Assembly: GCA_016278415.1 (NCBI GenBank)
Contig: JADQBV010000041.1
Span: forward strand, 1-14,055
Length of the DNA stretch: 14,055 nucleotides
Source of the DNA: Halanaerobiales bacterium
GTDB taxonomy: Bacteria > Bacillota_F > Halanaerobiia > Halanaerobiales > DTU029
Direction of reading: 5' to 3'
The translations under genes were made by a program, and so were the position numbers. Of this stretch, positions 1 through 6,327 are shown in pieces. Under the pieces are notes generated by a model, which was given only the letters and a program-made list of their open reading frames with translations, was not told the origin of the DNA and searched no databases. Each line of letters opens with the position of its first letter. Position 1 is the stretch's first letter.

Positions 1-1174
1 CAGGATAAATTCCAAAAAATAGTCCTACAGCAGTTGTAAATACTAATGACAAAATGGCAGCCCAGGCAGGCACATCTATTTGAATATTAATAAACTTACT
101 GGCATAATCCATAGCAAAGTTACTTCCTAAATAGCCAAGTAAGATGCCTAAGACACCGCCAAGAACACAGAGTATAATACTCTCTATTATGAATTGAACT
201 AAAATATCCCTCTTGGTAGCCCCAAGTGCTTTACGCAATCCTATTTCTTTGGTTCTTTCAGTGATAATAACCAGCATTATATTCATAATACCTATCCCAG
301 CAACCAGTAAGGTAATACTAGCTACACCACTTAATAAAACCATTAAGACAATTTTAATAATATTTACCTGATTCATTTCCCCACTAAAATTGTAAGCCCT
401 AAATTTAGATCTCCCATCAGTAGTCATTCCATGTCTTGCATTAAGTAAATCAATAATTCTATTTTGTATATTTTCTAAATTATTTATATTAGCACCTCTA
501 ATAAATACGAAGAATCTATTCTTTATGCCAGCTAACCTTTCAAATGTACTTATGGGAATAAACCCCCTGGTATCATTTGTAGATGCAGGACTTATTGGTG
601 ATTGATAAGCCTTAGGTAAGACCCCTATTACAGTAAAAGTAATATTAAATAGGGTTACTTTCTTGCCTACAGGATCTTCCTCTTCAAAAAGGTTGACTGC
701 AGTTTCGTTACCTAGTACAATTACCTGATTAAAGTTCTCTACATCAATATCAGTCAAAAACCTACCTTCCGCCACTTCCATATCGTAAAACTGTTGGAAA
801 GCAGGTGTAGTAATAATTAATTCAGCATCATATACATTACCTTGATACTGCAGTTCACCATTATTTCTATATTGTGGTGCAATGGCCTTAATTTCGTTAC
901 CCATCTTATCTTCAAGATAATCTAAATCATCCATTGATATACTACCTAACATCCTCTGTGAATCGGGATCCCAACGGCCACTAAGCTGTATAAGGTCTAG
1001 AGGGATAATAGTCTCTAATTCATTCATTACGTACTTCTCAGCACCCTGAACCACAAATATAATTATAATCACAGCGGCAATCCCTATAATAATTCCTATT
1101 AAAGTCAGAAATGTTCTTATTTTATTATGAAAAATCTCAGTAAGTGCCAGGCGGATATATTCACCCAGTTTCAA
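1..1174 (-). CDS. MacB/FtsX-type ABC transporter permease (C-terminus cut by window edge)
   Basis: This is the membrane subunit of an efflux-type ABC transporter and acts in the cytoplasmic membrane with the ATPase encoded just upstream. I read 391 codons from a TTG start at 1174, which follows a GGAGGT-like ribosome binding site. The product begins MKLGEYIRLALTEIFHNK and continues into a first membrane helix (about residues 22-43, TLIGIIIGIAAVIIIIFVV). A large extracytoplasmic domain follows (about 45-270), then the three-helix FtsX core, which includes GIGIMNIMLVIITERTKEIG and the coupling-type motif LRKALGATKRDI. This order, one helix, big domain, three helices, is typical of MacB permeases. 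Family members are about 400 residues, so only some 10-20 C-terminal residues are missing. The start overlaps the ATPase stop by 14 bp, which suggests translational coupling. The substrate cannot be told. The TTG start is my reading, as no ATG fits. Confidence 0.9.
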   Translation of the reverse strand, partial: MKLGEYIRLALTEIFHNKIRTFLTLIGIIIGIAAVIIIIFVVQGAEKYVMNELETIIPLDLIQLSGRWDPDSQRMLGSISMDDLDYLEDKMGNEIKAIAPQYRNNGELQYQGNVYDAELIITTPAFQQFYDMEVAEGRFLTDIDVENFNQVIVLGNETAVNLFEEEDPVGKKVTLFNITFTVIGVLPKAYQSPISPASTNDTRGFIPISTFERLAGIKNRFFVFIRGANINNLENIQNRIIDLLNARHGMTTDGRSKFRAYNFSGEMNQVNIIKIVLMVLLSGVASITLLVAGIGIMNIMLVIITERTKEIGLRKALGATKRDILVQFIIESIILCVLGGVLGILLGYLGSNFAMDYASKFINIQIDVPAWAAILSLVFTTAVGLFFGIYP

Positions 1175-1919
1175 TGCTGCCACCTCCACCTGTTTTCTTA
1201 TCAAAAGCCTCTTTTTCATTAGCAGCAGCTTCTAGTCGTGCACCGCGTGCTGTCTGTTCTTTAACAATCTCTCCATCTTGAAAATGAACAATTCTATGGG
1301 CATAATGAGCCACATACTCATCATGTGTTACCATAACTATAGTGATTCCTTTTTTGTTTAAACCTGTTAAGATATCTAATATATCTTCTTCAGATTTAGT
1401 ATCAAGGTTACCAGTTGGCTCATCTGCCAGAACAATGTCTGGATCATTAACCAACGCCCGAGCAATGGCCACCCTCTGCCGCTGACCACCAGACAATTCA
1501 TTAGGACGGTGATCTACTCTCTCTCCTAGACCTACATCAGTTAGTACACGACAGGCTATCTCTTCCCTTTTCTTTCTGCCAACTCCCTTATATATCATAG
1601 GTTGCTCTACGTTCTTTAATGCAGATAAACGAGGTAAAAGATTAAATGTTTGAAATATAAACCCAATCTTTCTATTTCTGGTTCGGGCTAACTCCTTATC
1701 AGTCATCTTACTAACATTTGTTCCACTTAATATATAGTCACCACTTGTTGGGGTATCAAGACATCCAAGTATATTCATAAGCGTAGATTTCCCAGAACCA
1801 GAAGGACCCATTATGGCAACAAACTCCCCTTCTTTAACTGTAAATGACACTTTCTTCAAAGCCTCTACGGCTATCTCTCCATTACCATATACCTTTGTTA
1901 AATTATCTACCTTTATCAT
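1161..1919 (-). CDS. MacB/LolD-type ABC transporter ATP-binding protein
   Basis: This is the nucleotide-binding subunit that powers the neighbouring FtsX-type permease at the inner face of the membrane. All ABC motifs are present (numbering from the GTG at 1928): Walker A GPSGSGKST at 41-49, Q-loop Gln93 in FIFQTFNLL, signature LSGGQ at 145-149, Walker B IVLADE at 165-170, D-loop NLD at 174-176 and H-loop His202. The sequence NLLPRLSALKNVEQP is typical of the MacB/LolD subfamily. The reading frame is open up to a GTG at 1928, but that GTG lies inside the ribosome binding site AGAGGTGG. I therefore place the start at the ATG at 1919, giving about 252 residues. The C-terminal tail (after about 222) is polar and ends GGGGSIETG. 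The gene lies 16 nt after the adaptor gene and overlaps the permease, so the three form one operon. Confidence 0.95.
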   Translation of the reverse strand: MIKVDNLTKVYGNGEIAVEALKKVSFTVKEGEFVAIMGPSGSGKSTLMNILGCLDTPTSGDYILSGTNVSKMTDKELARTRNRKIGFIFQTFNLLPRLSALKNVEQPMIYKGVGRKKREEIACRVLTDVGLGERVDHRPNELSGGQRQRVAIARALVNDPDIVLADEPTGNLDTKSEEDILDILTGLNKKGITIVMVTHDEYVAHYAHRIVHFQDGEIVKEQTARGARLEAAANEKEAFDKKTGGGGSIETG

Positions 1920-1935
1920 AATTTCCACCTCTTAT

Positions 1936-3381
1936 CTATCTTGCCTGCCCATCACTATTCGCCTCTGCGACAGGTGTTCCTTCTTCAAGTCCAATTAATA
2001 CTGTATATGGTCCAATTATAATCTTTTCCCCTACTTCAACATTACTGATTTCTACTTTACTTAAAGTTTTTAAGCCTAATTCTACAACACGTTTTTCTGC
2101 TTTACCATCCTTAACTACATAAACGTACTTTTCTTCGTCACCCATGATAGCAAGTGATGGCACACCAACGACTCCATCTTTACGGTTAGTAATAATTTCG
2201 GAATTCACAAACATTCCAGGACGTAATAATCCCATATCATCAAAAATAGTAATCTCTGTTCTATACTTATTTATATTTCCTACATTTGAGCCTGCAGGGG
2301 CTATAAAGGTAACTTCCCCTTTTAAGTCTTTTGCAAAAGAATCACTTGTTATAATTACTGACTGTCCTAGTTTAACCTCATTAATGTCAATTTCATCCAC
2401 CATAGCCTCGACAATAAAGTTATCTAAGTCTGCAATATTCCCTACGGTAGTTCCTTCTGCCAACTTATCTCCTGATTTTATTTCCAAATTAATAACCGTT
2501 CCAGATAGTGGAGCTGTAGTTATTACTTTATTAAGATCATCATTTATATCTTTAATTTGATTTTTAGCCTTAGTAACATTCAAATGAGCCATTTGCAAAT
2601 CTTTATCTGTTATTTTTTCTGCTTCCAATGATGCCTCTAAATAGCTTAACTGATTCCTTGCATTATCAATTCTTAACTGGGCTAATTCCAGTGTATTTGG
2701 TATAGTCTTTTCTATAAATATTTCTAAGTCTGCTTGAGCATTTTCATAATTACGTTTAGCCTGTTGATATGTCTCTCTGGATTGTTTCAAACTATTCTGG
2801 GGAATAGCATCTTTCTCATATAGGTATACATTTTCCTCCAACTTCTCTTCTGCATTTTCTAAATTATCTTTAGCCTCAATTAACTGCTTTTCAAGCTTTA
2901 ACTTTTGATCATCCATACTTGCCTTTTCTTGCTGATAAGAAAGAATTGCAATTTCCAGGTTTCTACGTGTTTCTTCAAGTTTTAACTTATTTAACTTATC
3001 CTGGGAATTATATTTATTTAGTAGGTTTTCATAATTACCTTCAGCTTCCTGTAGATTTAGTCTAGCAGTTTCTAGGGAATTTCTAAGTGGTTCATCTTCA
3101 ATACGATAAATTCCTTCCCCTTTTTCAAGAAAATCACCACTTTCAACAAATACCTCCCCAACAATACCGCTTAATCGCGCCTTTATACCTTCTTGCTCTT
3201 TAGCTTTAACATTCCCATCTGCAGTAACCTTGGTTGTTAAAGTCTCCTCTTCAGCTTCAACCATCTTAACCAGCACTACATTTGCAGTTGCCTGCTTACT
3301 GGAATTTTGGTTTTTAATTACTAAGAACCCACCACCTAGAACTGCAACAATTATTACAAAAATAATAATCTTCTTCCACAT
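1936..3381 (-). CDS. Efflux periplasmic adaptor (HlyD/MacA/RND membrane-fusion family)
   Basis: This is an adaptor subunit of the efflux ABC system, anchored in the cytoplasmic membrane and projecting outward. It has 481 residues. The N-terminus MWKKIIIFVIIVAVLGGGFLV is a single membrane anchor (about 4-22). A first biotinyl-lipoyl half motif lies at about 66-96 (RLSGIVGEVFVESGDFLEKG). A long Lys/Glu/Gln-rich coiled-coil region runs about 100-285, and the second lipoyl half at about 288-318 carries the typical APLSGTV. Beta-barrel and membrane-proximal domains follow (about 320-470). The coiled coil is long for a Gram-positive YknX-like adaptor and would suit docking to an outer-membrane channel, which is inference. 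No TolC-like gene lies in the window. It is the first gene of the operon. The ATG follows AAGGGGAG at good spacing and the promoter lies about 230 nt upstream. Confidence 0.93.
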   Translation of the reverse strand: MWKKIIIFVIIVAVLGGGFLVIKNQNSSKQATANVVLVKMVEAEEETLTTKVTADGNVKAKEQEGIKARLSGIVGEVFVESGDFLEKGEGIYRIEDEPLRNSLETARLNLQEAEGNYENLLNKYNSQDKLNKLKLEETRRNLEIAILSYQQEKASMDDQKLKLEKQLIEAKDNLENAEEKLEENVYLYEKDAIPQNSLKQSRETYQQAKRNYENAQADLEIFIEKTIPNTLELAQLRIDNARNQLSYLEASLEAEKITDKDLQMAHLNVTKAKNQIKDINDDLNKVITTAPLSGTVINLEIKSGDKLAEGTTVGNIADLDNFIVEAMVDEIDINEVKLGQSVIITSDSFAKDLKGEVTFIAPAGSNVGNINKYRTEITIFDDMGLLRPGMFVNSEIITNRKDGVVGVPSLAIMGDEEKYVYVVKDGKAEKRVVELGLKTLSKVEISNVEVGEKIIIGPYTVLIGLEEGTPVAEANSDGQAR

Positions 3382-3440
3382 GTTAAAATCTCCCCTTCTA
3401 ATTATGTAATTCGTACTATTGAACCTCTCGGTATAAGAAT

Positions 3441-3460
3441 TACCAAGGACTCCTTAGGTA
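3441..3460. promoter_or_regulatory. Hairpin-forming inverted repeat in the efflux leader
   Basis: TACCAAGGA and TCCTT-A-GGTA form a 9-bp inverted repeat around a single central C with one bulged A. It lies in the untranslated leader of the efflux operon, 60 nt before the adaptor start. It has no U-run, so it is not an intrinsic terminator. It could be a protein-binding site or an mRNA hairpin. Confidence 0.3.
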
Positions 3461-3594
3461 TCTCTCCTAAATTATACCCTTCATTCTAAGCACCGTTCCA
3501 TCGTATTACCTTACATCTCACTTTATTAGTATTACATTATTGAAATATAAGATATAATATATATTTATCTACTTAATCTACTAGCTACAAATTT

Positions 3595-3620
3595 GTGCAC
3601 TATCTTTCTAGTGCACTATC
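3595..3620. promoter_or_regulatory. Paired GTGCACTATC boxes at the efflux promoter (putative operator)
   Basis: GTGCACTATC occurs at 3595-3604 and again at 3611-3620, 16 bp apart, so the copies face the same side of the helix only loosely. The second copy sits in a perfect 10-bp palindrome, TAGTGCACTA (3609-3618). The pair lies immediately downstream of the -10 box and over the predicted start of the efflux operon, where a repressor would block transcription. No regulator gene is in the window, so the binding protein is unknown. Confidence 0.4.
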
Positions 3621-3650
3621 ATAATAACATCTTTGTGTTAAATCTGTCAA
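3621..3650 (-). promoter_or_regulatory. Promoter of the efflux operon
   Basis: Reading the minus strand, a perfect -35 TTGACA (3650-3645) is followed after 18 nt by TATTAT (3626-3621). The predicted transcription start is near 3614, leaving a leader of about 230 nt before the adaptor start. No better promoter was seen between it and the gene. The start coincides with repeated GTGCACTATC boxes. Confidence 0.6.
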
Positions 3651-3660
3651 GTACTTTCTA

Positions 3661-4050
3661 GAAATATATTCACCAATTGATAAATGTTTCACTAATTATA
3701 AATAAATACTTATCTAAGCTAACATAAATGTATTCTTATAGCCAAAAATTTCAAATATTTTTCATCTTTTACAAGTGTATATGATCTTCACCATCTACTA
3801 TTAGACAGAGGCTTATTGACTAATTGACTAATTAAATAATTAATAAAAATGTCTATTATTATATATAGATAATAGTATAATAATTAATTCTACAAAGGGG
3901 ATAATTATCCTCCCTTACATTTCATATATTTTTCACGGTTTAGTCATACTTACAATCATAATTATAACCATACAATGTTATTATAAATATAGGTATTCTT
4001 CTAGAAGCCAAGCCCAACTAGGTTTTCTGCCAAAAATCCTATAACAATTC
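3661..4050. other. Gene-free AT-rich intergenic stretch
   Basis: I see no credible coding region here on either strand. The stretch holds a short tandem ATTGACTA duplication (around 3815-3829), an inverted repeat CTATTAT/ATAATAG in the region around 3851-3875, and a perfect 12-bp palindrome GGATAATTATCC (3899-3910). No RNA gene is recognised. It separates the divergent promoters of the efflux operon and the riboswitch transcript. Confidence 0.5.
3899..3910. promoter_or_regulatory. 12-bp perfect palindrome GGATAATTATCC
   Basis: This is a perfect palindrome about 140 bp upstream of the pdx promoter -35 box. It resembles a dimeric repressor site by shape only. The same GGATAATT word recurs inside the structured leader element at 4412. 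No function can be assigned. Confidence 0.25.
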
Positions 4051-4079
4051 TTGACATAAGATTAATATAATAGTAAAAT
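4051..4079 (+). promoter_or_regulatory. Promoter of the FMN-riboswitch/pdxST transcript
   Basis: TTGACA (4051-4056), a 17-nt spacer, then TAAAAT (4074-4079), a near-consensus housekeeping promoter. The start would be about 4086, 15 nt before the aptamer P1 stem. A TATAAT at 4066-4071 is too close to this -35 box to be its partner. Confidence 0.75.
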
Positions 4080-4100
4080 AAGTTAAATTAAATATTGATT

Positions 4101-4227
4101 TGCTTTCGGGGCATGGTGAAATTCCTGACCGGTGGTAATGCCTCTTATGGAGGACGAGTCCATCAGCCTCAGCGGTTGATCTGGTGTGATCCCAGAACCG
4201 ACAGTATAGTCTGAATGAGCGAAGGCA
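4101..4227 (+). promoter_or_regulatory. FMN riboswitch (RFN element) aptamer
   Basis: The conserved RFN blocks appear in order: GGGGCATGGTGAAATTCC, GACCGGTGGTAATGCC, the CATCAGCCTC block, GATCTGGTGTGATCC, AGAACCGACAGTATAGTC and the closing GAATGAGCGAAGG. The closing P1 helix is complete: TGCTTTCG (4101-4108) pairs with CGAAGGCA (4220-4227), with one G-U pair. This RNA class binds flavin mononucleotide and normally shuts off riboflavin synthesis or uptake genes when FMN is plentiful. Here the next gene on the strand is pdxS, 480 nt downstream, and the first intrinsic terminator is at 4626-4655, about 400 nt from the aptamer instead of the usual tens of nucleotides. No rib or riboflavin transporter gene lies between. 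Confidence 0.95.
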
Positions 4228-4306
4228 CTTATACTAATAATGATACATATCTTAAAGTAAGTAATTTTTCTTTGACTACAGCATTATTAAATATTACTAA
4301 TTTGAA

Positions 4307-4328
4307 TATTAAATTAATGCTCCACTAC
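4307..4328 (+). repeat. 22-bp direct repeat, copy 1
   Basis: This is a perfect 22-bp repeat that begins TATTAAATT and ends CTCCACTAC, identical to 4509-4530. Identity stops at both edges (A versus G before, G versus T after). The copies are 202 bp apart and frame a 180-bp self-complementary segment in the pdxST leader. Confidence 0.9.
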
Positions 4329-4503
4329 GTTCCGGAACTTTATTCCACTCAGTGTAAGCCAATTATATTTCTGTAGCGACTCTAGAAATTATCCAGAGTC
4401 AGGACGACGGAGGATAATTTCCTGACAGTGAACGGAGACAGGAGGTCGTAGTGAACGACAAGCGAAAGAAACATAATTGGCTGGAACGGAAAAAGGAAAT
4501 TAC
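4328..4503 (+). other. Highly self-complementary segment between direct repeats (putative structured RNA or small mobile element)
   Basis: I do not recognise this segment. It has dense nested pairing. CGTTCC (4328-4333) pairs with GGAACG (4483-4488). AGCCAATTAT (4357-4366) pairs with ATAATTGGCT (4473-4482), extended by TTTCT/AGAAA after one mismatch. Inside, GACTCT/AGAGTC (4378-4383/4395-4400) is a hairpin whose loop AAATTATCC (4386-4394) exactly complements GGATAATTT (4412-4420). GTCGT/ACGAC (4445-4449/4455-4459) forms another hairpin with loop AGTGA. The base composition is richer in G and purines than the surrounding AT-rich leader. It has no significant open reading frame. It lies in the 5' leader between the FMN aptamer and the terminator before pdxS. 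It may be an inserted non-autonomous element, an independent small RNA, or part of the expression platform. Confidence 0.55.
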
Positions 4504-4508
4504 TATAG

Positions 4509-4530
4509 TATTAAATTAATGCTCCACTAC
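4509..4530 (+). repeat. 22-bp direct repeat, copy 2
   Basis: This is identical to 4307-4328. A third, degenerate relative follows at 4571-4590 (ATTAAAAGTG then TTCCACTACT), so the TCCACTAC core occurs three times within 270 bp of leader. Copy 2 and the degenerate copy are both followed by a T-rich stretch ending in TATG. Confidence 0.9.
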
Positions 4531-4565
4531 TTTTATTATGCTAGCTTTTACAGACATTAATCGAA

Positions 4566-4584
4566 GGAACATTAAAAGTGTTCC
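4566..4584 (+). other. Small hairpin GGAACA/TGTTCC in the pdxST leader
   Basis: GGAACA (4566-4571) and TGTTCC (4579-4584) form a 6-bp stem with a 7-nt loop. The second arm overlaps the degenerate third TCCACTAC copy. It has no U-run, so it is not a terminator on its own. Confidence 0.35.
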
Positions 4585-4625
4585 ACTACTTACTATGTTT
4601 TCATTATTATTATACCTGCTCGTAT

Positions 4626-4655
4626 GCCCCTGGGATTTTTTCCTGGGGCTTTTTT
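4626..4655 (+). terminator. Intrinsic terminator upstream of pdxS (likely riboswitch expression platform)
   Basis: GCCCC (4626-4630) pairs with GGGGC (4645-4649), continued past a T-T mismatch by GG/CC. The loop is T-rich and TTTTTT (4650-4655) follows. It lies 53 nt before the pdxS start and downstream of the FMN aptamer, the position expected of a riboswitch-controlled attenuator. The left arm with two flanking bases, ATGCCCC (4624-4630), exactly complements GGGGCAT (4108-4114) in the aptamer, a possible long-range antiterminator. Confidence 0.85.
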
Positions 4656-4708
4656 AATCTCAAGAGTGTTACCGGGTTCACTGCAAATCGATGAAAGGGT
4701 GATTTATA

Positions 4709-5593
4709 ATGGAAGCAAAAGGAACATGGAAGGTTAAAAAAGGACTGGCGGAAATGTTAAAAGGCGGTGTAATAATGGATGTTACATCTCCAGAACAAGC
4801 AAAAATTGCTGAGGACGCTGGAGCAGTCGCCGTTATGGCTCTGGAAAGGGTGCCAGCAGATATAAGGGCTACAGGTGGAGTCGCCAGGATGGCAGACCCT
4901 GAAATTATTGAAAGCATTATAAGTGCTGTATCTATTCCTGTTATGGCAAAAGCTAGAATTGGTCATTTCATTGAAGCCGAAATATTACAGTCACTGGGAA
5001 TAGATTACATCGACGAGAGCGAGGTTTTAACCCCTGCTGATAATAAATACCATATTAATAAACATGAATTTGAGGTACCCTTTGTTTGTGGATGTAGGAA
5101 CCTTGGTGAAGCCTTGAGGAGAATTGGCGAGGGTGCAGCAATGATTAGAACAAAGGGAGAAGCTGGTACTGGAAATATTGTTGAAGCAGTTACACATATG
5201 AGGACAGTTATGGACCAGCTCAGAGAACTATCATCCCTACCTTCCGAAGAATTAATGACTCGAGCAAAAGAACTGGGTGCCCCTTATGAATTATTAATGA
5301 AAATTAGAGAATCTAGCTCTTTACCAGTAGTAAACTTTGCTGCTGGAGGAATTGCTACACCTGCAGATGCTGCATTAATGATGAAATTAGGTGCAGATGG
5401 TGTCTTCGTAGGATCGGGAATCTTTAAATCTGGTAACCCAATAAAGAGAGCAAATGCAATAGTGAAAGCCACAACAAATTATGACGACCCAGATATTTTA
5501 GCAGAACTTTCAAAAAATCTTGGCGAAGCAATGGTTGGAATAGAAATGGAAAGTATAATTCAAAAAGAACGGATGCAGGAACGTGGCTGGTAA
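4709..5593 (+). CDS. pdxS: Pyridoxal 5'-phosphate synthase, lyase subunit PdxS (Pdx1)
   Basis: PdxS is the cytoplasmic synthase subunit of the DXP-independent vitamin B6 pathway. It condenses ribose 5-phosphate (or ribulose 5-phosphate), glyceraldehyde 3-phosphate and ammonia from PdxT into PLP. The product has 294 residues, the full family length, as a (beta/alpha)8 barrel. The catalytic residues sit at the known Bacillus positions: Asp24 (VIMDV), Lys81 ([10 protein letters not shown]) and Lys149 ([12 protein letters not shown]). The phosphate-binding motifs [12 protein letters not shown] and [12 protein letters not shown] are intact. The ATG follows AAAGGGTGA at good spacing, after an intrinsic terminator. 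The gene overlaps pdxT by 11 bp. Its only strong upstream promoter (4051-4079) passes through an FMN riboswitch, an unexpected regulator for this gene. Function is certain; the regulation is inferred. Confidence 0.98.
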   Translation: MEAKGTWKVKKGLAEMLKGGVIMDVTSPEQAKIAEDAGAVAVMALERVPADIRATGGVARMADPEIIESIISAVSIPVMAKARIGHFIEAEILQSLGIDYIDESEVLTPADNKYHINKHEFEVPFVCGCRNLGEALRRIGEGAAMIRTKGEAGTGNIVEAVTHMRTVMDQLRELSSLPSEELMTRAKELGAPYELLMKIRESSSLPVVNFAAGGIATPADAALMMKLGADGVFVGSGIFKSGNPIKRANAIVKATTNYDDPDILAELSKNLGEAMVGIEMESIIQKERMQERGW

Positions 5594-6164
5594 GAAAAAA
5601 ATCGGTGTCTTAGCCTTGCAAGGGGCTTTTATGGAGCACTTAAGGATTTTATCCAAAACAAAATTAAATTGTCAAGGAATTCTCGTCAAGAATAATAAAC
5701 AGATTGAAGATCTAGATGGTTTAATTATTCCCGGCGGAGAAAGTACTACTATAGGTAAACTTATGATAGAATACGACTTAATTAATCCTATTAAGGAAAA
5801 AGCAAAAGCGGGAATGAGGATAATGGGCACATGTGCCGGTCTAATCTTACTATCAAAAAAACTTAAAGGTGAAACACCTCCCTATCTCCTTGAATTAATT
5901 GATATTATAGTTGAGAGAAATGCATATGGCAGTCAAATAAATAGTTTTGAAAGCAAGCTGAATATGCCAGGCATCCATATAAATGAATTCCCGGCAGTAT
6001 TTATTAGAGCACCTCAGATTATACAAATCAGCGATAGGGTGAATATTTTAGCTAGACATAAAAACAAAGCTATACTTGCTAGACAAAGCAATATTATAGT
6101 TTCCTCTTTCCATCCAGAGTTAACTAATGATCTGAGAATACATCAATATTTTTTGAATATGTGA
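5583..6164 (+). CDS. pdxT: Pyridoxal 5'-phosphate synthase, glutaminase subunit PdxT (Pdx2)
   Basis: PdxT is a class I glutamine amidotransferase that hydrolyses glutamine and channels ammonia to PdxS; the two form a large cytoplasmic complex. The product has 193 residues, the normal length. Motifs are N-terminal [12 protein letters not shown], the GGES oxyanion region (51-54, IIPGGESTT), nucleophile Cys84 in GTCAGLILL, and the His177/Glu179 pair in SSFHPELT. The triad is complete, so it should be active. Parts of the middle are divergent for the family, for example [13 protein letters not shown] in place of the usual RNxFGRQxxSFE. The start is a GTG at 5583 within the end of pdxS, preceded by AGGA. 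The 11-bp overlap implies translational coupling and an equal subunit supply. No T-rich plus-strand terminator follows directly. Confidence 0.97.
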   Translation: MAGKKKIGVLALQGAFMEHLRILSKTKLNCQGILVKNNKQIEDLDGLIIPGGESTTIGKLMIEYDLINPIKEKAKAGMRIMGTCAGLILLSKKLKGETPPYLLELIDIIVERNAYGSQINSFESKLNMPGIHINEFPAVFIRAPQIIQISDRVNILARHKNKAILARQSNIIVSSFHPELTNDLRIHQYFLNM

Positions 6165-6167
6165 TAA

Positions 6168-6233
6168 TAAAAAAATGCTCCCCTTTCCAGTGACAGATTT
6201 CTGTTCTTAATCTGCCTACCTTAAGGGGAGCAT
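6168..6233 (-). terminator. Terminator of the PRC-barrel gene (possibly also stops pdxT)
   Basis: A perfect 11-bp inverted repeat, AAGGGGAGCAT (6223-6233) with ATGCTCCCCTT (6175-6185), encloses an inner 6-bp hairpin CAGATT/AATCTG (6194-6199/6209-6214). On the minus strand the stem is followed by TTTTTTTATTA, so it is an intrinsic terminator for the gene to the right. On the plus strand there is no U-run, but the stable stem may still mark the pdxT transcript end. The 37-nt interior is large for a terminator. Confidence 0.7.
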
Positions 6234-6327
6234 ACTTATCATATAAGCAATCTCATTAGCGATAGTTCTAACGAACACCTACTAAGAGGCTACATAATGA
6301 TTGTAAAACAAGGTACCATAATATTAT

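Noticed and set aside
2144..2560. Open frame of 138 codons on the plus strand
   Set aside because: It is antisense to the adaptor gene, which has clear family motifs and a ribosome site. This frame has none.
4066..4071. TATAAT as the -10 box of the riboswitch promoter
   Set aside because: It is only 9 nt from TTGACA. TAAAAT at 4074 has the proper 17-nt spacing.
4261..4503. Insertion sequence or group II intron
   Set aside because: There is no transposase or reverse transcriptase frame, no clear terminal inverted repeats, and no domain V-like hairpin. I kept only the neutral description of a repeat-flanked structured insert.
4307..4590. Possible CRISPR array, from the repeated TCCACTAC unit
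   Set aside because: Only two exact copies and one degenerate copy exist, with unequal spacing (202 and about 60 nt) and no cas genes.
4678..4966. Minus-strand open frames over the start of pdxS
   Set aside because: They are opposite a certain gene, have no ribosome site, and show no recognisable protein pattern.
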